From contig JAHFRD010000017.1 of NCBI GenBank assembly GCA_023258975.1, positions 1 to 64,000 on the forward strand: DNA of 64,000 nt, given 5' to 3'. The translations under genes and the position numbers were made by a program. The notes under the pieces were generated by a model, which did not search any database, was not told the origin of the DNA, and worked only from the letters and a program-made list of their open reading frames with translations. How positions within the stretch are numbered: position 1 is the first letter of the stretch; every line of letters starts with the position of its first letter. The stretch comes from Hydrogenophilales bacterium (GTDB lineage Bacteria; Pseudomonadota; Gammaproteobacteria; Burkholderiales; Thiobacillaceae). Below, in pieces: positions 18,613-28,200 of the stretch.

Positions 18613-18833
18613 TGGCCTACACGCAAGAACAACTCGACACCCTGCAGGCTGCCCTGGCCAAGGGCGAGAAGCGCGTCACCTTCGCCGACAAGACCGTGGA
18701 ATACCGCACGGTCGATGAACTGAAGGCCGCGATCCGCGAGGTGCAAGCCGACTTGCATCGCCAGGCAGTGGACACCGGCCTGTGGCCGCAAGCGCCCCGG
18801 CAGATCCGGGTCACCACGAGCAAGGGGTTCTGA
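18612..18833 (+). CDS. gpW-like head-tail connector
   Basis: MAYTQEQLDTLQAALAKGEKRVTFADKTVEYRTVDELKAAI..., directly before portal. Confidence 0.8.
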   Translation: MAYTQEQLDTLQAALAKGEKRVTFADKTVEYRTVDELKAAIREVQADLHRQAVDTGLWPQAPRQIRVTTSKGF

Positions 18834-20398
18834 TGGCCAGAAGAAACACAAGATCGTCAGCAGGCTGGTTTGGCAAGATCGGCGCCTTGTTTGGCCGCAC
18901 GCCTACCCATGAAGCGGCCGGGTCCGGACGCCGTGCCTGGGCCTGGATGCCGGGCAATCCGGGGGCGGTGGCGGCCATGCTGGCCACGCAGTCCGAGTTA
19001 CGCACCAAAAGCCGCGACCTGGTGCGCCGCAATGCCTGGGCCAATGCCGCGCTGGAGGGCTTCGTGGCCAATGCCATCGGCACCGGCATCAAGCCCCAGT
19101 CCATGCTGGCGGATCCCGCGCAACGCGAACGCATCCAGTCGCTGTGGCGGGACTGGTGTGAGGAGGCGGACGCTACCAGCCTGACCGACTTCTACGGCCT
19201 GCAGGCGATGGCCACCCGCGCCATGCTGGAAGGCGGCGAATGTCTGGTGCGGCTGCGCCCCCGCCGCGAAGAAGATGGGCTGGCGGTGCCGCTGCAGATC
19301 CAGTTGCTGGAGCCCGAGCACCTGCCGGTGTCGATGAACACCGATCTGCCCGCTACCGGAGGGGCAGGAGTTCCAGGCAATGTCGTGCGCGCCGGCATCG
19401 AGTTCGACAAGTTGGGTCGGCGTGTCGCCTATCACCTGTACCGCAGCCATCCCGAGGACGGGGCGCTGGCACCGATGTCCAGTCAGGGCGGAATCGACAC
19501 CGTGCGGGTGGATGCGGCCGAGATCATTCACCTGTTCCGTCCGCTGCGACCCGGCCAGATCCGGGGGGAGCCCTGGCTGTCCCGCGCCCTGGTGAAACTG
19601 AACGAGCTCGACCAGTACGACGACGCCGAACTGGTGCGCAAGAAAACCGCCGCCATGTTCGCCGGCTTCATCACCCGTCTCTCCCCCGAGGACAACCTGA
19701 TGGGTGAAGGTAACTCTGACCAGAACGGCGTTGCCCTGGCGGGCCTGGAACCCGGCACGCTGCAAATCCTGGAGCCAGGCGAGGACGTCAAATTCTCGCA
19801 GCCGGCCGACGTCGGCGCGTCCTATGGCGAGTTCCTGCGCATGCAGTTCCGCGCGGTGGCCGCCGCCATGGGTGTGACCTACGAGCAGCTGACCGGCGAC
19901 CTGACCCAGGTGAACTACTCCTCGATCCGCGCCGGGCTGCTGGAATTCCGCCGCCGCTGCGAAGCGATCCAGCATGGCGTGATCGTGCACCAGTTGTGCC
20001 GTCCGATCTGGTCGGCCTGGATGGAACAGGCGGTGCTGTCGGGCGCGCTCAAGCTTCCCGGCTACGTCAAACGTCGGCGTGAATACCTGGCCTGCAAGTG
20101 GGTTCCCCAGGGTTGGCAGTGGGTCGATCCGCAGAAGGAATTCAACGCCATGGTCACTGCCATCCGCGCCGGGCTGTTGTCGCGCTCGGAGGCCATTTCT
20201 TCCTTCGGCTACGACGCCGAGGACATCGATCGCGAGATCGCGGCGGACAACGCCCGGGCGGATGCCCTGGGTCTGGTGTTCGAGTCCGACCCCCGGCACG
20301 ACCAGCCCCCAGCGGCAGCACATCCCCCGAAATCGGCTGCAGAGGCTGCCGATCCCGCATCTGATCCCCTCACGGCCGATCCAGCGCTCCTGATCTGA
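18833..20398 (+). CDS. phage portal protein (lambda family)
   Basis: RDLVRRNAWANAALEGFVANAIGTGIKPQS...LEGGECLVRLRPR...SSIRAGLLEFRRRCEAIQH. Confidence 0.92.
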   Translation: MARRNTRSSAGWFGKIGALFGRTPTHEAAGSGRRAWAWMPGNPGAVAAMLATQSELRTKSRDLVRRNAWANAALEGFVANAIGTGIKPQSMLADPAQRERIQSLWRDWCEEADATSLTDFYGLQAMATRAMLEGGECLVRLRPRREEDGLAVPLQIQLLEPEHLPVSMNTDLPATGGAGVPGNVVRAGIEFDKLGRRVAYHLYRSHPEDGALAPMSSQGGIDTVRVDAAEIIHLFRPLRPGQIRGEPWLSRALVKLNELDQYDDAELVRKKTAAMFAGFITRLSPEDNLMGEGNSDQNGVALAGLEPGTLQILEPGEDVKFSQPADVGASYGEFLRMQFRAVAAAMGVTYEQLTGDLTQVNYSSIRAGLLEFRRRCEAIQHGVIVHQLCRPIWSAWMEQAVLSGALKLPGYVKRRREYLACKWVPQGWQWVDPQKEFNAMVTAIRAGLLSRSEAISSFGYDAEDIDREIAADNARADALGLVFESDPRHDQPPAAAHPPKSAAEAADPASDPLTADPALLI

Positions 20399-20410
20399 AA
20401 GGGTTTCCCC

Positions 20411-21661
20411 ATGCTCTATCCGCATCTGGCGGGACGCCTGTTCGGCGTGCCGCTGCTGATCCATCGTCCCAAGCTGGACGTGATTCTCTCGGTCCTGGCA
20501 CCCCGGCTCGGACTTGACGGCACGCTGCCGCAAGCGGCGCTGCCCTCACCTCGTCCAGTCGCCTCACCCACACCCGGAATTGCCATCCTGCCCATCCACG
20601 GTTCCCTGGTACGCCGCACCCTCGGGATGGAAGCGGAATCCGGGCTCCTGAGTTATCAGGCGATCCAGGTTGGGCTCACGGCGGCGCTGGCCGATCCGTC
20701 CGTTGCCGGCATCCTGCTCGATGTGGATTCGCCGGGTGGCGAGGCCGGCGGCGTGTTCGACCTGGCCGACCGCATTGCAGCGGCGGCCAAAATAAAGCCG
20801 GTCTGGGCCATCGCCAACGAATCCGCTTTCTCGGCGGCCTATGCCCTGGCCAGCGCGGCTTCTCGGCTGGTGGTCACGCGCACGTCGGGAATTGGCTCGG
20901 TGGGCGTGATTGCCATGCATATCGACCAGTCCGGCCTGGATGCGAAGGCGGGTCTGCAGTACACGCCGATCGTCGCTGGCGCGCACAAGAACGACCTCTC
21001 GCCGCATACCGCCATCACCGATGAGGCCCGTGCCATGTTGCAGGCCGAGGTGGACCGGCTCTACGGCCTGTTCATCGACACGGTGGCGAGCCATGGACGC
21101 CTCAATGCGGATGCCCTGCGCGCTACCGAGGCGGGCCTTTACTTTGGCGACGCCGCTGTGGCGGCGGGTTTGGCCGATGCGGTGGCCACCTTCGACGACA
21201 CCCTGGCCGAGATGGCCGACTTCCTCACTCCTCGAACCGTGCAGCGCCTTGCAAGCGCGCGGGCCGGGGCATTCGCTTCACCCACGCCATCCACCGACAA
21301 GGAGATACACATGAATGGCCCCGTTTCTGACACCACTTCTGATTCCGGAATCCCTGCCAGCACTGTTGCTGACAGGACTCCTTCTGCAACAGTGGCTGAA
21401 CCGACCGCCGCCGCCCTGAGCTACGCCGACGCCATCGAGGTGGCAGAACTCTGCCAACTGGCCGGCGTGCCCGAGCGCACCGCGAGCTACCTCTCGGCCC
21501 AGACCCCGGTGGCCAACGTGCGCCGCACGTTGCTGGCGCTGCGTGCCAACGGTCCCGAGATTGCCTCACACCTGACCCCTGAAGCCATGGCCGCGAAGCC
21601 GGAAGCCCTCAAGGACAACCCCCTCATTGCCCAGGCACGCGCCCGTGCTGGAAAGGACTGA
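20411..21661 (+). CDS. S49 family capsid maturation protease / scaffold
   Basis: ILLDVDSPGGEAGGVFDLADRI...ANESAFSAAYALASAASRLVVTRTSGIGSVGVI. Confidence 0.9.
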   Translation: MLYPHLAGRLFGVPLLIHRPKLDVILSVLAPRLGLDGTLPQAALPSPRPVASPTPGIAILPIHGSLVRRTLGMEAESGLLSYQAIQVGLTAALADPSVAGILLDVDSPGGEAGGVFDLADRIAAAAKIKPVWAIANESAFSAAYALASAASRLVVTRTSGIGSVGVIAMHIDQSGLDAKAGLQYTPIVAGAHKNDLSPHTAITDEARAMLQAEVDRLYGLFIDTVASHGRLNADALRATEAGLYFGDAAVAAGLADAVATFDDTLAEMADFLTPRTVQRLASARAGAFASPTPSTDKEIHMNGPVSDTTSDSGIPASTVADRTPSATVAEPTAAALSYADAIEVAELCQLAGVPERTASYLSAQTPVANVRRTLLALRANGPEIASHLTPEAMAAKPEALKDNPLIAQARARAGKD

Positions 21662-21664
21662 CCC

Positions 21665-22051
21665 ATGCCGACCAAACCTGTATTCACCGAAGGCCTCAAC
21701 CTGGGGGATCTCCTCAAATACGAGGCGCCCAATCTCTATTCCCGCGACCAGGTCACCGTCGCCACCGGCCAGGTCCTGGCCCTGGGCGCGGTCGTCGGAG
21801 TGATCACCGCCAGTTCCAAGGTCAAGGTCGTCGATCCGTCCGCCACCGATGGTTCCGAGGTCGCTGCCGGCGTCCTGATCCAGGCGGTGGACGCCAACCT
21901 GGCCGACCGGGATGACGGGCTCATCGTCGCCCGCCACGCCATCGTTGCCGACCACGCCCTGGTTTGGCCCACGGGCATCACCGTGGCTGAGAAAAAATCC
22001 GCCATCGCCCAGTTGAAAGCCCTGGGCATCCTCGTCCGGAAAGGAGTCTGA
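21665..22051 (+). CDS. head decoration protein
   Basis: Small protein between protease and capsid; FTEGLNLGDLLKYEAPNLYSRDQVTVATGQVLALGAVVG. Confidence 0.82.
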   Translation: MPTKPVFTEGLNLGDLLKYEAPNLYSRDQVTVATGQVLALGAVVGVITASSKVKVVDPSATDGSEVAAGVLIQAVDANLADRDDGLIVARHAIVADHALVWPTGITVAEKKSAIAQLKALGILVRKGV

Positions 22052-22053
22052 CC

Positions 22054-23061
22054 ATGCCCATGAACAATCCCTTCGACAATCCCGCGTTCTCCATGTCGGC
22101 GCTGTCCACCGCCATCAACATCCTGCCCAACAACTACGGGCTGATGGACCAGATGAACCTGTTCCCCGCCAAGCCGGTGCGTTTCCGCCAGATCGCCATC
22201 GAGGAGAAGAACGGCGTCCTGAGCCTGTTGCCGACCTTGCCGGTGGGCTCGCCGGGTACCGTGGGCGTGCGCGGCAAGCGCAAGCTGCGTTCCTTTGCCA
22301 TCCCACACATCCCGCACGAGGACGTGGTGCTGCCGGAGGAAGTACAGGGTATTCGCGCCTTCGGCATGGAATCCGAATTGCAGTCCATCTCCAACGTCAT
22401 GGTCGAGCATCTGCAGACCATGCGGAACAAGCACGCCATCACCCTGGAACACTTGCGCATGGGTGCCTTGAAGGGTGTGATCCTGGATGCGGACGGTTCG
22501 ATGCTCTACGACCTCTATGACGAATTCCAGATCACGCCCAAGGTGGTGGACTTCAAGTTCAGCAACGCCGACCTGGATGTGAAGAAGGTCTGCCTGGGGA
22601 TCAAGCGTTATGTCTCCAAGAACCTGCAGGGCGAGTTCATGACCGGCATCCACTGCCTGGTTTCGCCCGGCTTCTTCGATGCTTTGACCGGACATGCCAA
22701 TGTGAAGGAAGCCTACAAGGACTGGCAGACCGGCCTGGCGCTGCGTTCCGACCTACGCACCGGTTTCACCTTCGCCGGCATGACCTTCGAGGAATACTTC
22801 GGCGAGGCCTCGGATGGCACCACCACGCGCAGCTTCATCGGTGAGGACGAGGGCCACGCCTTCCCCCTGGGTACGGTGGACACCTTCGCCACCTACTTCG
22901 CGCCGGCGGACTTCAACGAGACGGTGAACACCCTGGGCCAGCCGCTCTATGCCAAGCAGGAACCGCGCAAGTTCGACCGGGGCACCGATCTGCACACCCA
23001 GAGCAACCCGCTGCCGATGTGCCACCGCCCCGGGCTGCTGGTGAAGGTCACGATGTCTTGA
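22054..23061 (+). CDS. major capsid protein (gpE family)
   Basis: MPMNNPFDNPAFSMSALSTAINILPNNYGLMDQMNLFPAKPVRFRQIAIEEKNGVLSLLPT. Confidence 0.92.
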   Translation: MPMNNPFDNPAFSMSALSTAINILPNNYGLMDQMNLFPAKPVRFRQIAIEEKNGVLSLLPTLPVGSPGTVGVRGKRKLRSFAIPHIPHEDVVLPEEVQGIRAFGMESELQSISNVMVEHLQTMRNKHAITLEHLRMGALKGVILDADGSMLYDLYDEFQITPKVVDFKFSNADLDVKKVCLGIKRYVSKNLQGEFMTGIHCLVSPGFFDALTGHANVKEAYKDWQTGLALRSDLRTGFTFAGMTFEEYFGEASDGTTTRSFIGEDEGHAFPLGTVDTFATYFAPADFNETVNTLGQPLYAKQEPRKFDRGTDLHTQSNPLPMCHRPGLLVKVTMS

Positions 23062-23350
23062 GCGCGGCTGCCTGGAGCGCCTTCTGGCGTTCCTTGGTGT
23101 AGCGGTACCAGGGCTGCGGCGGGTCGCCGGCCATGAAGCGGGTGGCGGCGATGAAGGTATCGAGCAGACACGGGTCGTAGTTGACCCCGTTCTGCCCGCA
23201 CAACTGCTGAAACAGCACGTAGGGATCCTGCCCCACGAGATCCATCGGCTGGTGGATGCCGACCTCGCGCAGATACCCGGCAACCGCCGGGCCGATGTTG
23301 GGGATGGCCTCCAAGGCCGATGCGTCCGCCGCCGTCTTCGCTTTCTTCAT
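23048..23350 (-). CDS. Cdd1-like helix-hairpin-helix ('pathogenicity locus' family) protein
   Basis: MKKAKTAADASALEAIPNIGPAVAGYLREVGIHQPMDLVGQDPYVLFQQLCGQNGVNYDPCLLDTFIAATRFMAGDPPQPWYRYT. Confidence 0.75.
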   Translation of the reverse strand: MKKAKTAADASALEAIPNIGPAVAGYLREVGIHQPMDLVGQDPYVLFQQLCGQNGVNYDPCLLDTFIAATRFMAGDPPQPWYRYTKERQKALQAAALKTS

Positions 23351-23388
23351 GTCTCTGATCCATCCCGAAACTTTCAAAACTGAGCACC

Positions 23389-23688
23389 ATGATAGCCATC
23401 GAATCCCTGTATGACGCGGCGGCCCGGTCAGGCCTGCTTCAGGAAGCCATCTGGATCCCCAATCTGGGGCCAGTGGTGGCCACCTGGGTGGAGTTTCGTG
23501 CGCCCGACGCGTCCATCCTCGATGGAATCGGGATGTCCACCGACTACGCCATGCGCTTCCCGGCGAGTTGCCTTACCGGCATCAAGCAGGGCGACGCGGT
23601 GGAGATCGGCGGCGTGGCCTACCGGGTGCGCGAGGTACGTGCGGTGGGCGATGGATCAGAAAACCGCGCCACGCTGAGCAAGCTGTAG
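23389..23688 (+). CDS. head-tail joining protein (gpFII-like)
   Basis: Position and size; MIAIESLYDAAARSGLLQEAIWIPNLGPVVATWVEFRAPDA. Confidence 0.65.
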   Translation: MIAIESLYDAAARSGLLQEAIWIPNLGPVVATWVEFRAPDASILDGIGMSTDYAMRFPASCLTGIKQGDAVEIGGVAYRVREVRAVGDGSENRATLSKL

Positions 23689-23697
23689 GAGGTTTCC

Positions 23698-24138
23698 ATG
23701 AATTCCATCCGTGAACGCTGCCTGCAGGCGGTGGCGGGCCTGCTATTGCCCGTCGCCCAGTCTCTGAGCGCAACCTTTCACCGCTCGCCGACCACCGGCA
23801 TCACACGTGAACAGTCCCCGGCGCTGCTGGTGTTTCCCGAGTCGGACAGCATCGTGGAGCGGTCCAACGACCGGGTCGTCCGGCAGCTGGTGGTGCGCAT
23901 CGACGCACTGGCTCGGGAGCAGGTCGACGCGGCCCCCGAGGACATCGCCGACCGGCTGCTGGTGGCGGCCCACGTGGCGCTGCTCGCTGACGCCAATCTG
24001 GGTGGTCTCGCCCTCGGCATCAAGGAACTGGACTGTGAGTGGGACGTGGAGGACGCCGATGCCACGGCGGCCCTGATCCCCGCCCGCTACCAGATCACCT
24101 ATCGCACCTTGGCCGCCGACCTTGCCAGTCAGGGATGA
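23698..24138 (+). CDS. minor tail protein
   Basis: MNSIRERCLQAVAGLLLPVAQSL...NDRVVRQLVVRIDALAREQ. Confidence 0.6.
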   Translation: MNSIRERCLQAVAGLLLPVAQSLSATFHRSPTTGITREQSPALLVFPESDSIVERSNDRVVRQLVVRIDALAREQVDAAPEDIADRLLVAAHVALLADANLGGLALGIKELDCEWDVEDADATAALIPARYQITYRTLAADLASQG

Positions 24139-24141
24139 GTC

Positions 24142-24375
24142 ATGCCCGTCGTTGAACTTCTGAAACCCCACACCCACGCCGGCCGCGAGTACCAGCCGCG
24201 TGAGCGCATCGAACTCGACACGGCACTGGCCCGCTGGCTGGTCGAGGCCGGCGTCGCGCGTCCGTACCTGGTCAGCGATCCGGACAGACCACCGCATGCC
24301 CGGCGACGGACGTCCTCCATCCGCACGCCACCCCTTATTTCCCCAACCAATCCATCCGAGGAGACCGCTTCATGA
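24142..24375 (+). CDS. small phage protein
   Basis: MPVVELLKPHTHAGREYQPRERIELDTALARWLVEAGVARP. Confidence 0.55.
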   Translation: MPVVELLKPHTHAGREYQPRERIELDTALARWLVEAGVARPYLVSDPDRPPHARRRTSSIRTPPLISPTNPSEETAS

Positions 24376-24548
24376 GTACCTATGCATCCTTCCAGGGCCG
24401 CGTCTATCTGGGCAAGCGCGATACGGCCGGCAATCCGGTCGAAGTCCGTTCGCCTGGCAACGTGGCGGAACTGAAACTTGCCCTCAAGACCGATGTGCTG
24501 GAGCACTACCTTTGTGCCCGAGCCGGTGGTCGTCGAGATTGCCGGTGA
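24372..24548 (+). pseudogene. truncated tail tube protein (N-terminal ~46 codons only)
   Basis: Manual translation MSTYASFQGRVYLGKRDTAGNPVEVRSPGNVAELKLALKTDVLEHY then runs out of family sequence (LCARAGGRRDCR*) into the next gene. Confidence 0.6.
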
Positions 24549-24915
24549 GACCCTGGCAATCGCCCCCTTGAAGGTGGGTGAGTTGCCGACCTTCATTCGT
24601 GCCATCCGCCCCTTCGCCCAGCACCTGACCGGCGATGTGGACTGGCTCGTACTGTTCGGTGAACGCGGCGAGGATCTGGTTTCCGCGCTGGCGGTGGCCA
24701 TCCGCAAGCCGCGCGAGTGGGTGGCGGCGCGAGAACTGGACGAGGCGATTCGTTTGAGTGAGGCGGTGTTCGAGGTGAACGCGGATTTTTTTATCCAGCG
24801 CCTGGCCCCGGTGTTGGCCCGGGTGGCGACACGGGTGGAAACCGTGGTGGCAACAGCTGGGGCGCGCTTCTCCAGCGCCTCGTCGAGCACGGCCACCGCT
24901 ACCCCGACGTCCTGA
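24493..24915 (+). CDS. tail assembly chaperone (G-like, upstream frame)
   Basis: TFVPEPVVVEIAGETLAIAPLKVGELPTFIRAIRPFAQHLTGDVDWLVLFGERGEDL; original start apparently lost. Confidence 0.6.
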   Translation: MCWSTTFVPEPVVVEIAGETLAIAPLKVGELPTFIRAIRPFAQHLTGDVDWLVLFGERGEDLVSALAVAIRKPREWVAARELDEAIRLSEAVFEVNADFFIQRLAPVLARVATRVETVVATAGARFSSASSSTATATPTS

Positions 24916-25064
24916 ATTACACGGTGGGCCAGGTGCGCGCGTTCATCGAAGTCATTGAACGCGGCGAGCGCCTGGAACTCGCCGCCCAGTTCGCGCTGCT
25001 GGTGACCGCGCAGCGCGGCGGGCCCGCCGAAATCAAATCCCTCCTGCGTGAATTGAAGCCATGA
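24786..25064 (+). CDS. tail assembly chaperone T-like extension in -1 frame (putative programmed frameshift)
   Basis: T TTT TTT at 24786-24792; -1 frame reads ...WGALLQRLVEHGHRYPDVLNYTVGQVRAFIEVIERGERLELAAQFALLVTAQRGGPAEIKSLLRELKP* with no start codon of its own. Confidence 0.55.
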   Translation, partial: FFYPAPGPGVGPGGDTGGNRGGNSWGALLQRLVEHGHRYPDVLNYTVGQVRAFIEVIERGERLELAAQFALLVTAQRGGPAEIKSLLRELKP

Positions 25065-25723
25065 AGCTGTTGCTGACCACCTCCGGCCTGCTCGATCCGA
25101 AGCGTCTGGATAGCTGGGTGCCGGAGAAGCGCCGGGCCATCCGCAAAGCCGTCGAAGCCGCCATGAAAACCACCGGCCGCGAGATGGCCGACGCCGCGCG
25201 CAACCGGATGCAGTCAGCCTTCAAGGTGCGCAAGGCCGGCTTCCTGAAATCGATGCGCTCGAAGGTCTATGCCGGCAGCCCCGAGCGGTTCCCGGCGCTG
25301 CTCATCGGCTCGAAGATTGCCTGGTTGGGTCTGCACATGAAGGGCGGCACGATCACTGGCAGGCGCGGCAAGCTGCTGATCCCGTTGCTGCCCGAGCACC
25401 AGCGCATCGGCCGTCGCGCCTTCAAACGCGTGGTCGACGGGCTGATGCGCGCCGGCAATGCCTTCTTCATCGAGCGGCACGGCAAGGTCATCCTGATGGC
25501 CGAGAACATCAAGGACAACACATCCGAGTTGCGCCGCTTCAAGCGCGCCGAACGGGGCCGCACCGGAGCCAAATCCATCAAGCGCGGCCAAGAAATCCCC
25601 ATTGCCGTGCTGGTACCGAGCGTGACCCTGCGCGGTCGCTTCGATCTGTCCGGCATCGTGCGTGCGCAACTGCCCAAATTGGCAACCAACATCCTGCAGC
25701 ACCTTCACACACAAGGTTTGTAA
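25061..25723 (+). CDS. DUF6441-like phage tail protein
   Basis: AARNRMQSAFKVRKAGFLKSMRSKVYAGSPERFPALLIGSKIAWLGLHMKGGTI. Confidence 0.65.
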   Translation: MKLLLTTSGLLDPKRLDSWVPEKRRAIRKAVEAAMKTTGREMADAARNRMQSAFKVRKAGFLKSMRSKVYAGSPERFPALLIGSKIAWLGLHMKGGTITGRRGKLLIPLLPEHQRIGRRAFKRVVDGLMRAGNAFFIERHGKVILMAENIKDNTSELRRFKRAERGRTGAKSIKRGQEIPIAVLVPSVTLRGRFDLSGIVRAQLPKLATNILQHLHTQGL

Positions 25724-25726
25724 CCC

Positions 25727-28192
25727 GTGTCCTCTGAACGCGCGCAGATCCTGATTGCCGCCATCGACCAGACCAAGCAGGCGTTCGCCTCGGTGAAGAG
25801 CGGACTGGAGGGGATCACCACCGCCGCAAAATCGGTCAACGGTGTACTGGCCGGGTTGGGCGCAGCGCTGTCCGTCGCCGGACTGATGGCCGCCGGCAAG
25901 GCCGCACTGGATACCGCCGACGATCTGTCCAAGCTGTACCAGAAGACCGGCATCTCGGTCGAGTCGCTCTCCCTCTTGAAACCCATCGCCGAGCAATCCG
26001 GCATTTCGCTGGAAGGTCTGGCCAAGGGCATGCAGATGCTGGCCACATCGATGGTCGAGGCGGCAGGCGGCTCCAAGGAGCAGGTCGAGGTCTTCAGTCG
26101 TCTCGGCGTTTCGGTGAAGGATGCTGCCGGACAGATTCGCCCGACTGAGGCAGTCCTGCTCGATCTGGCCGATGCATTCTCTGCCATGCCCGATGGGGCT
26201 GAGAAATCCGCCTTGGCGGTGAAGCTGTTCGGCAAGGCCGGCGTCGAGCTGATCCCGTTCCTGAACCAGGGCCGCACCGGCATCGAGGAACTCAAGCAGA
26301 AGTTCAAGGCACTGGGCCTGGAGATCAGCGGCGACACCGCCCGCGCCGCCGAGAAGTTCAACGACACGCTCGACACAGTCAAGCAGGCGCTTTCCGGCAT
26401 CGCTATGCGGATAGCTGAAGCGGCGCTCCCTGCATTGCAGCGCTTGGCCGACGCGCTGGTGGGACTGGCCAGCCATGGCGACGAAATCCTGGCCGTGATT
26501 CGCGCACTGGGCGAAGTCCTGGTGGCGGTGCTGGCAATCAAGGGGGTCGCGGCCGTGGCCAAGCTGCTGGAATCAGTCAATGTGTTGAAGGCGGCCTTTA
26601 CCCGCTTCCTGCCGGTGCTGGCTGCGGTTGCCGTCTGGGAGATGGGCAAGGGGCTCGTCAAAACCGTGCAGGACATCCGCGAGACGAATCGCGCCATCGA
26701 CGAACTGGCCCGGCAGCGAGCACAGATCGATCAACTCGATACCGCGCTGCAGGAACTGGCAGCCACCGGCACCGTGAGTGTCAAAACCCAGATGGCGATG
26801 GCCGCCCTGGCCGCCGAACGCTTGAAAGCAGCGCTGCCTGGCACGGCGGACGCACTGCGCGCCATCCAGGGCGCAGCAACCCAAGCCGGCGAAGCCATCC
26901 GGCAGGCACTGGACGCGGAAACCAAGAAGGCCGCCGAGACGGTCAAGCAACTGGCCACCAGTTACAAGCAGGTCGCCGCCGACATCAAGGCAATCTGGGA
27001 TGCCCGCGTGGCCGAGGTCGAGAGCAACTACAAACGCCAGGAGGCGGCAGCCCAATCAGCAGCGCGCTCGGAATCGACCGCCATCCAGAATTCCGCCCAG
27101 AGCCTGCTGGCTGCCGAGCGCGAGAAACTTGCGGCGGTCGAGGCCGGTGCGCACCAGATGGAAGCCGCGTGGCAGGCGACCTACGGCCAGGCCGTCGCCC
27201 TGGCACGGGCCGCTGGCCAGGACGTCGCCGCCATCGAGCGCCAGGCCGTGGAGGCGCGCGTCTCCCTCTATGGCCAACTGGAATCGGCCTATCGCGCCAC
27301 GGTCGACCGGCTGATCGCCGAAGAACAGCGGCATCTCAATGCCGCCAAGGCCGCCGAGGAAGCGCGGCTCAACCTCAAGCTCTCGGTTGAGGATCGCATC
27401 CGCGAACTCGGGCGTAAGGGCATGGACGATTACGCCGCCTATCAGGATCGGCTGCGCCAGATCGACGAAAAGCAGGCGCAGGCGAAGGCCGCGCTCGATG
27501 CCGGCAATTACGAACAGGCCCGGAAACTCGCCGAGGAATCCATCGCCCTGGCCGAGCGCTCAGCCTCCGCCGTGACCCGGCAGGTCGAGCAGAACGGCAA
27601 GTCCGTCACGCAGACGATGGTGTCCGAGGGTCAGGCCGCCGCCAGCGCGATTGGCCAGATCAAGGAGTCCGCCGGCATTGCCGATGCGGCGCTGAAGGGG
27701 CTGGGCGATGCGCACAAACAGGCAGCCACGGCGGCAGGGGCCGGTGCGGATGAGGCCAAGCGCGCGCTGGCTTCCGTCTCCGATGAACTCGGCAAACTGC
27801 GCCAGCAACTGCTCTCCCAGGACAAACTGAAACTCGAAATCGACCTCTCGGGCGCGCGGGCCGACATCGAGAAATTGCAGGCGCTGATGGCGGCCCAGCA
27901 GTTGATCGCCAAAATCCAGGCCGATACCCAGTCAGCCGAGGCCAGTCTGGAGAAACTTAAAACTGACACCGGCAATCTCGCCCTGGTCGCCAAGGTCGAG
28001 GCCGACACCACGAAGGTGATGGCCGACATCGACACGTTGAAGGGCACGCTCTCGGCGGCCAAGGTGGAGATCCCGGCGCTGGTGTCGTTCGACCAGGAGC
28101 CACCCGCCTTCGAGGCGAAGCCCTTGTTCAACCTGGCCAACCCCCAGCCCGGCGATTTTTATCTTGCCACCTTGAAACTCATGACTGTGTAG
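25727..28192 (+). CDS. tail tape measure protein
   Basis: 821 aa, long coiled-coil/Ala-rich; position after tail chaperones. Confidence 0.85.
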   Translation: MSSERAQILIAAIDQTKQAFASVKSGLEGITTAAKSVNGVLAGLGAALSVAGLMAAGKAALDTADDLSKLYQKTGISVESLSLLKPIAEQSGISLEGLAKGMQMLATSMVEAAGGSKEQVEVFSRLGVSVKDAAGQIRPTEAVLLDLADAFSAMPDGAEKSALAVKLFGKAGVELIPFLNQGRTGIEELKQKFKALGLEISGDTARAAEKFNDTLDTVKQALSGIAMRIAEAALPALQRLADALVGLASHGDEILAVIRALGEVLVAVLAIKGVAAVAKLLESVNVLKAAFTRFLPVLAAVAVWEMGKGLVKTVQDIRETNRAIDELARQRAQIDQLDTALQELAATGTVSVKTQMAMAALAAERLKAALPGTADALRAIQGAATQAGEAIRQALDAETKKAAETVKQLATSYKQVAADIKAIWDARVAEVESNYKRQEAAAQSAARSESTAIQNSAQSLLAAEREKLAAVEAGAHQMEAAWQATYGQAVALARAAGQDVAAIERQAVEARVSLYGQLESAYRATVDRLIAEEQRHLNAAKAAEEARLNLKLSVEDRIRELGRKGMDDYAAYQDRLRQIDEKQAQAKAALDAGNYEQARKLAEESIALAERSASAVTRQVEQNGKSVTQTMVSEGQAAASAIGQIKESAGIADAALKGLGDAHKQAATAAGAGADEAKRALASVSDELGKLRQQLLSQDKLKLEIDLSGARADIEKLQALMAAQQLIAKIQADTQSAEASLEKLKTDTGNLALVAKVEADTTKVMADIDTLKGTLSAAKVEIPALVSFDQEPPAFEAKPLFNLANPQPGDFYLATLKLMTV

Positions 28193-28200
28193 GAATCCCC

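Noticed and set aside
18998-20533. 511-aa minus-strand ORF opposite the portal gene
   Set aside because: Antisense shadow of the well-supported portal CDS.
25214-26697. Long minus-strand ORFs opposite tail and tape-measure genes
   Set aside because: Shadow ORFs; plus-strand genes have phage synteny and proper start/stop overlaps.
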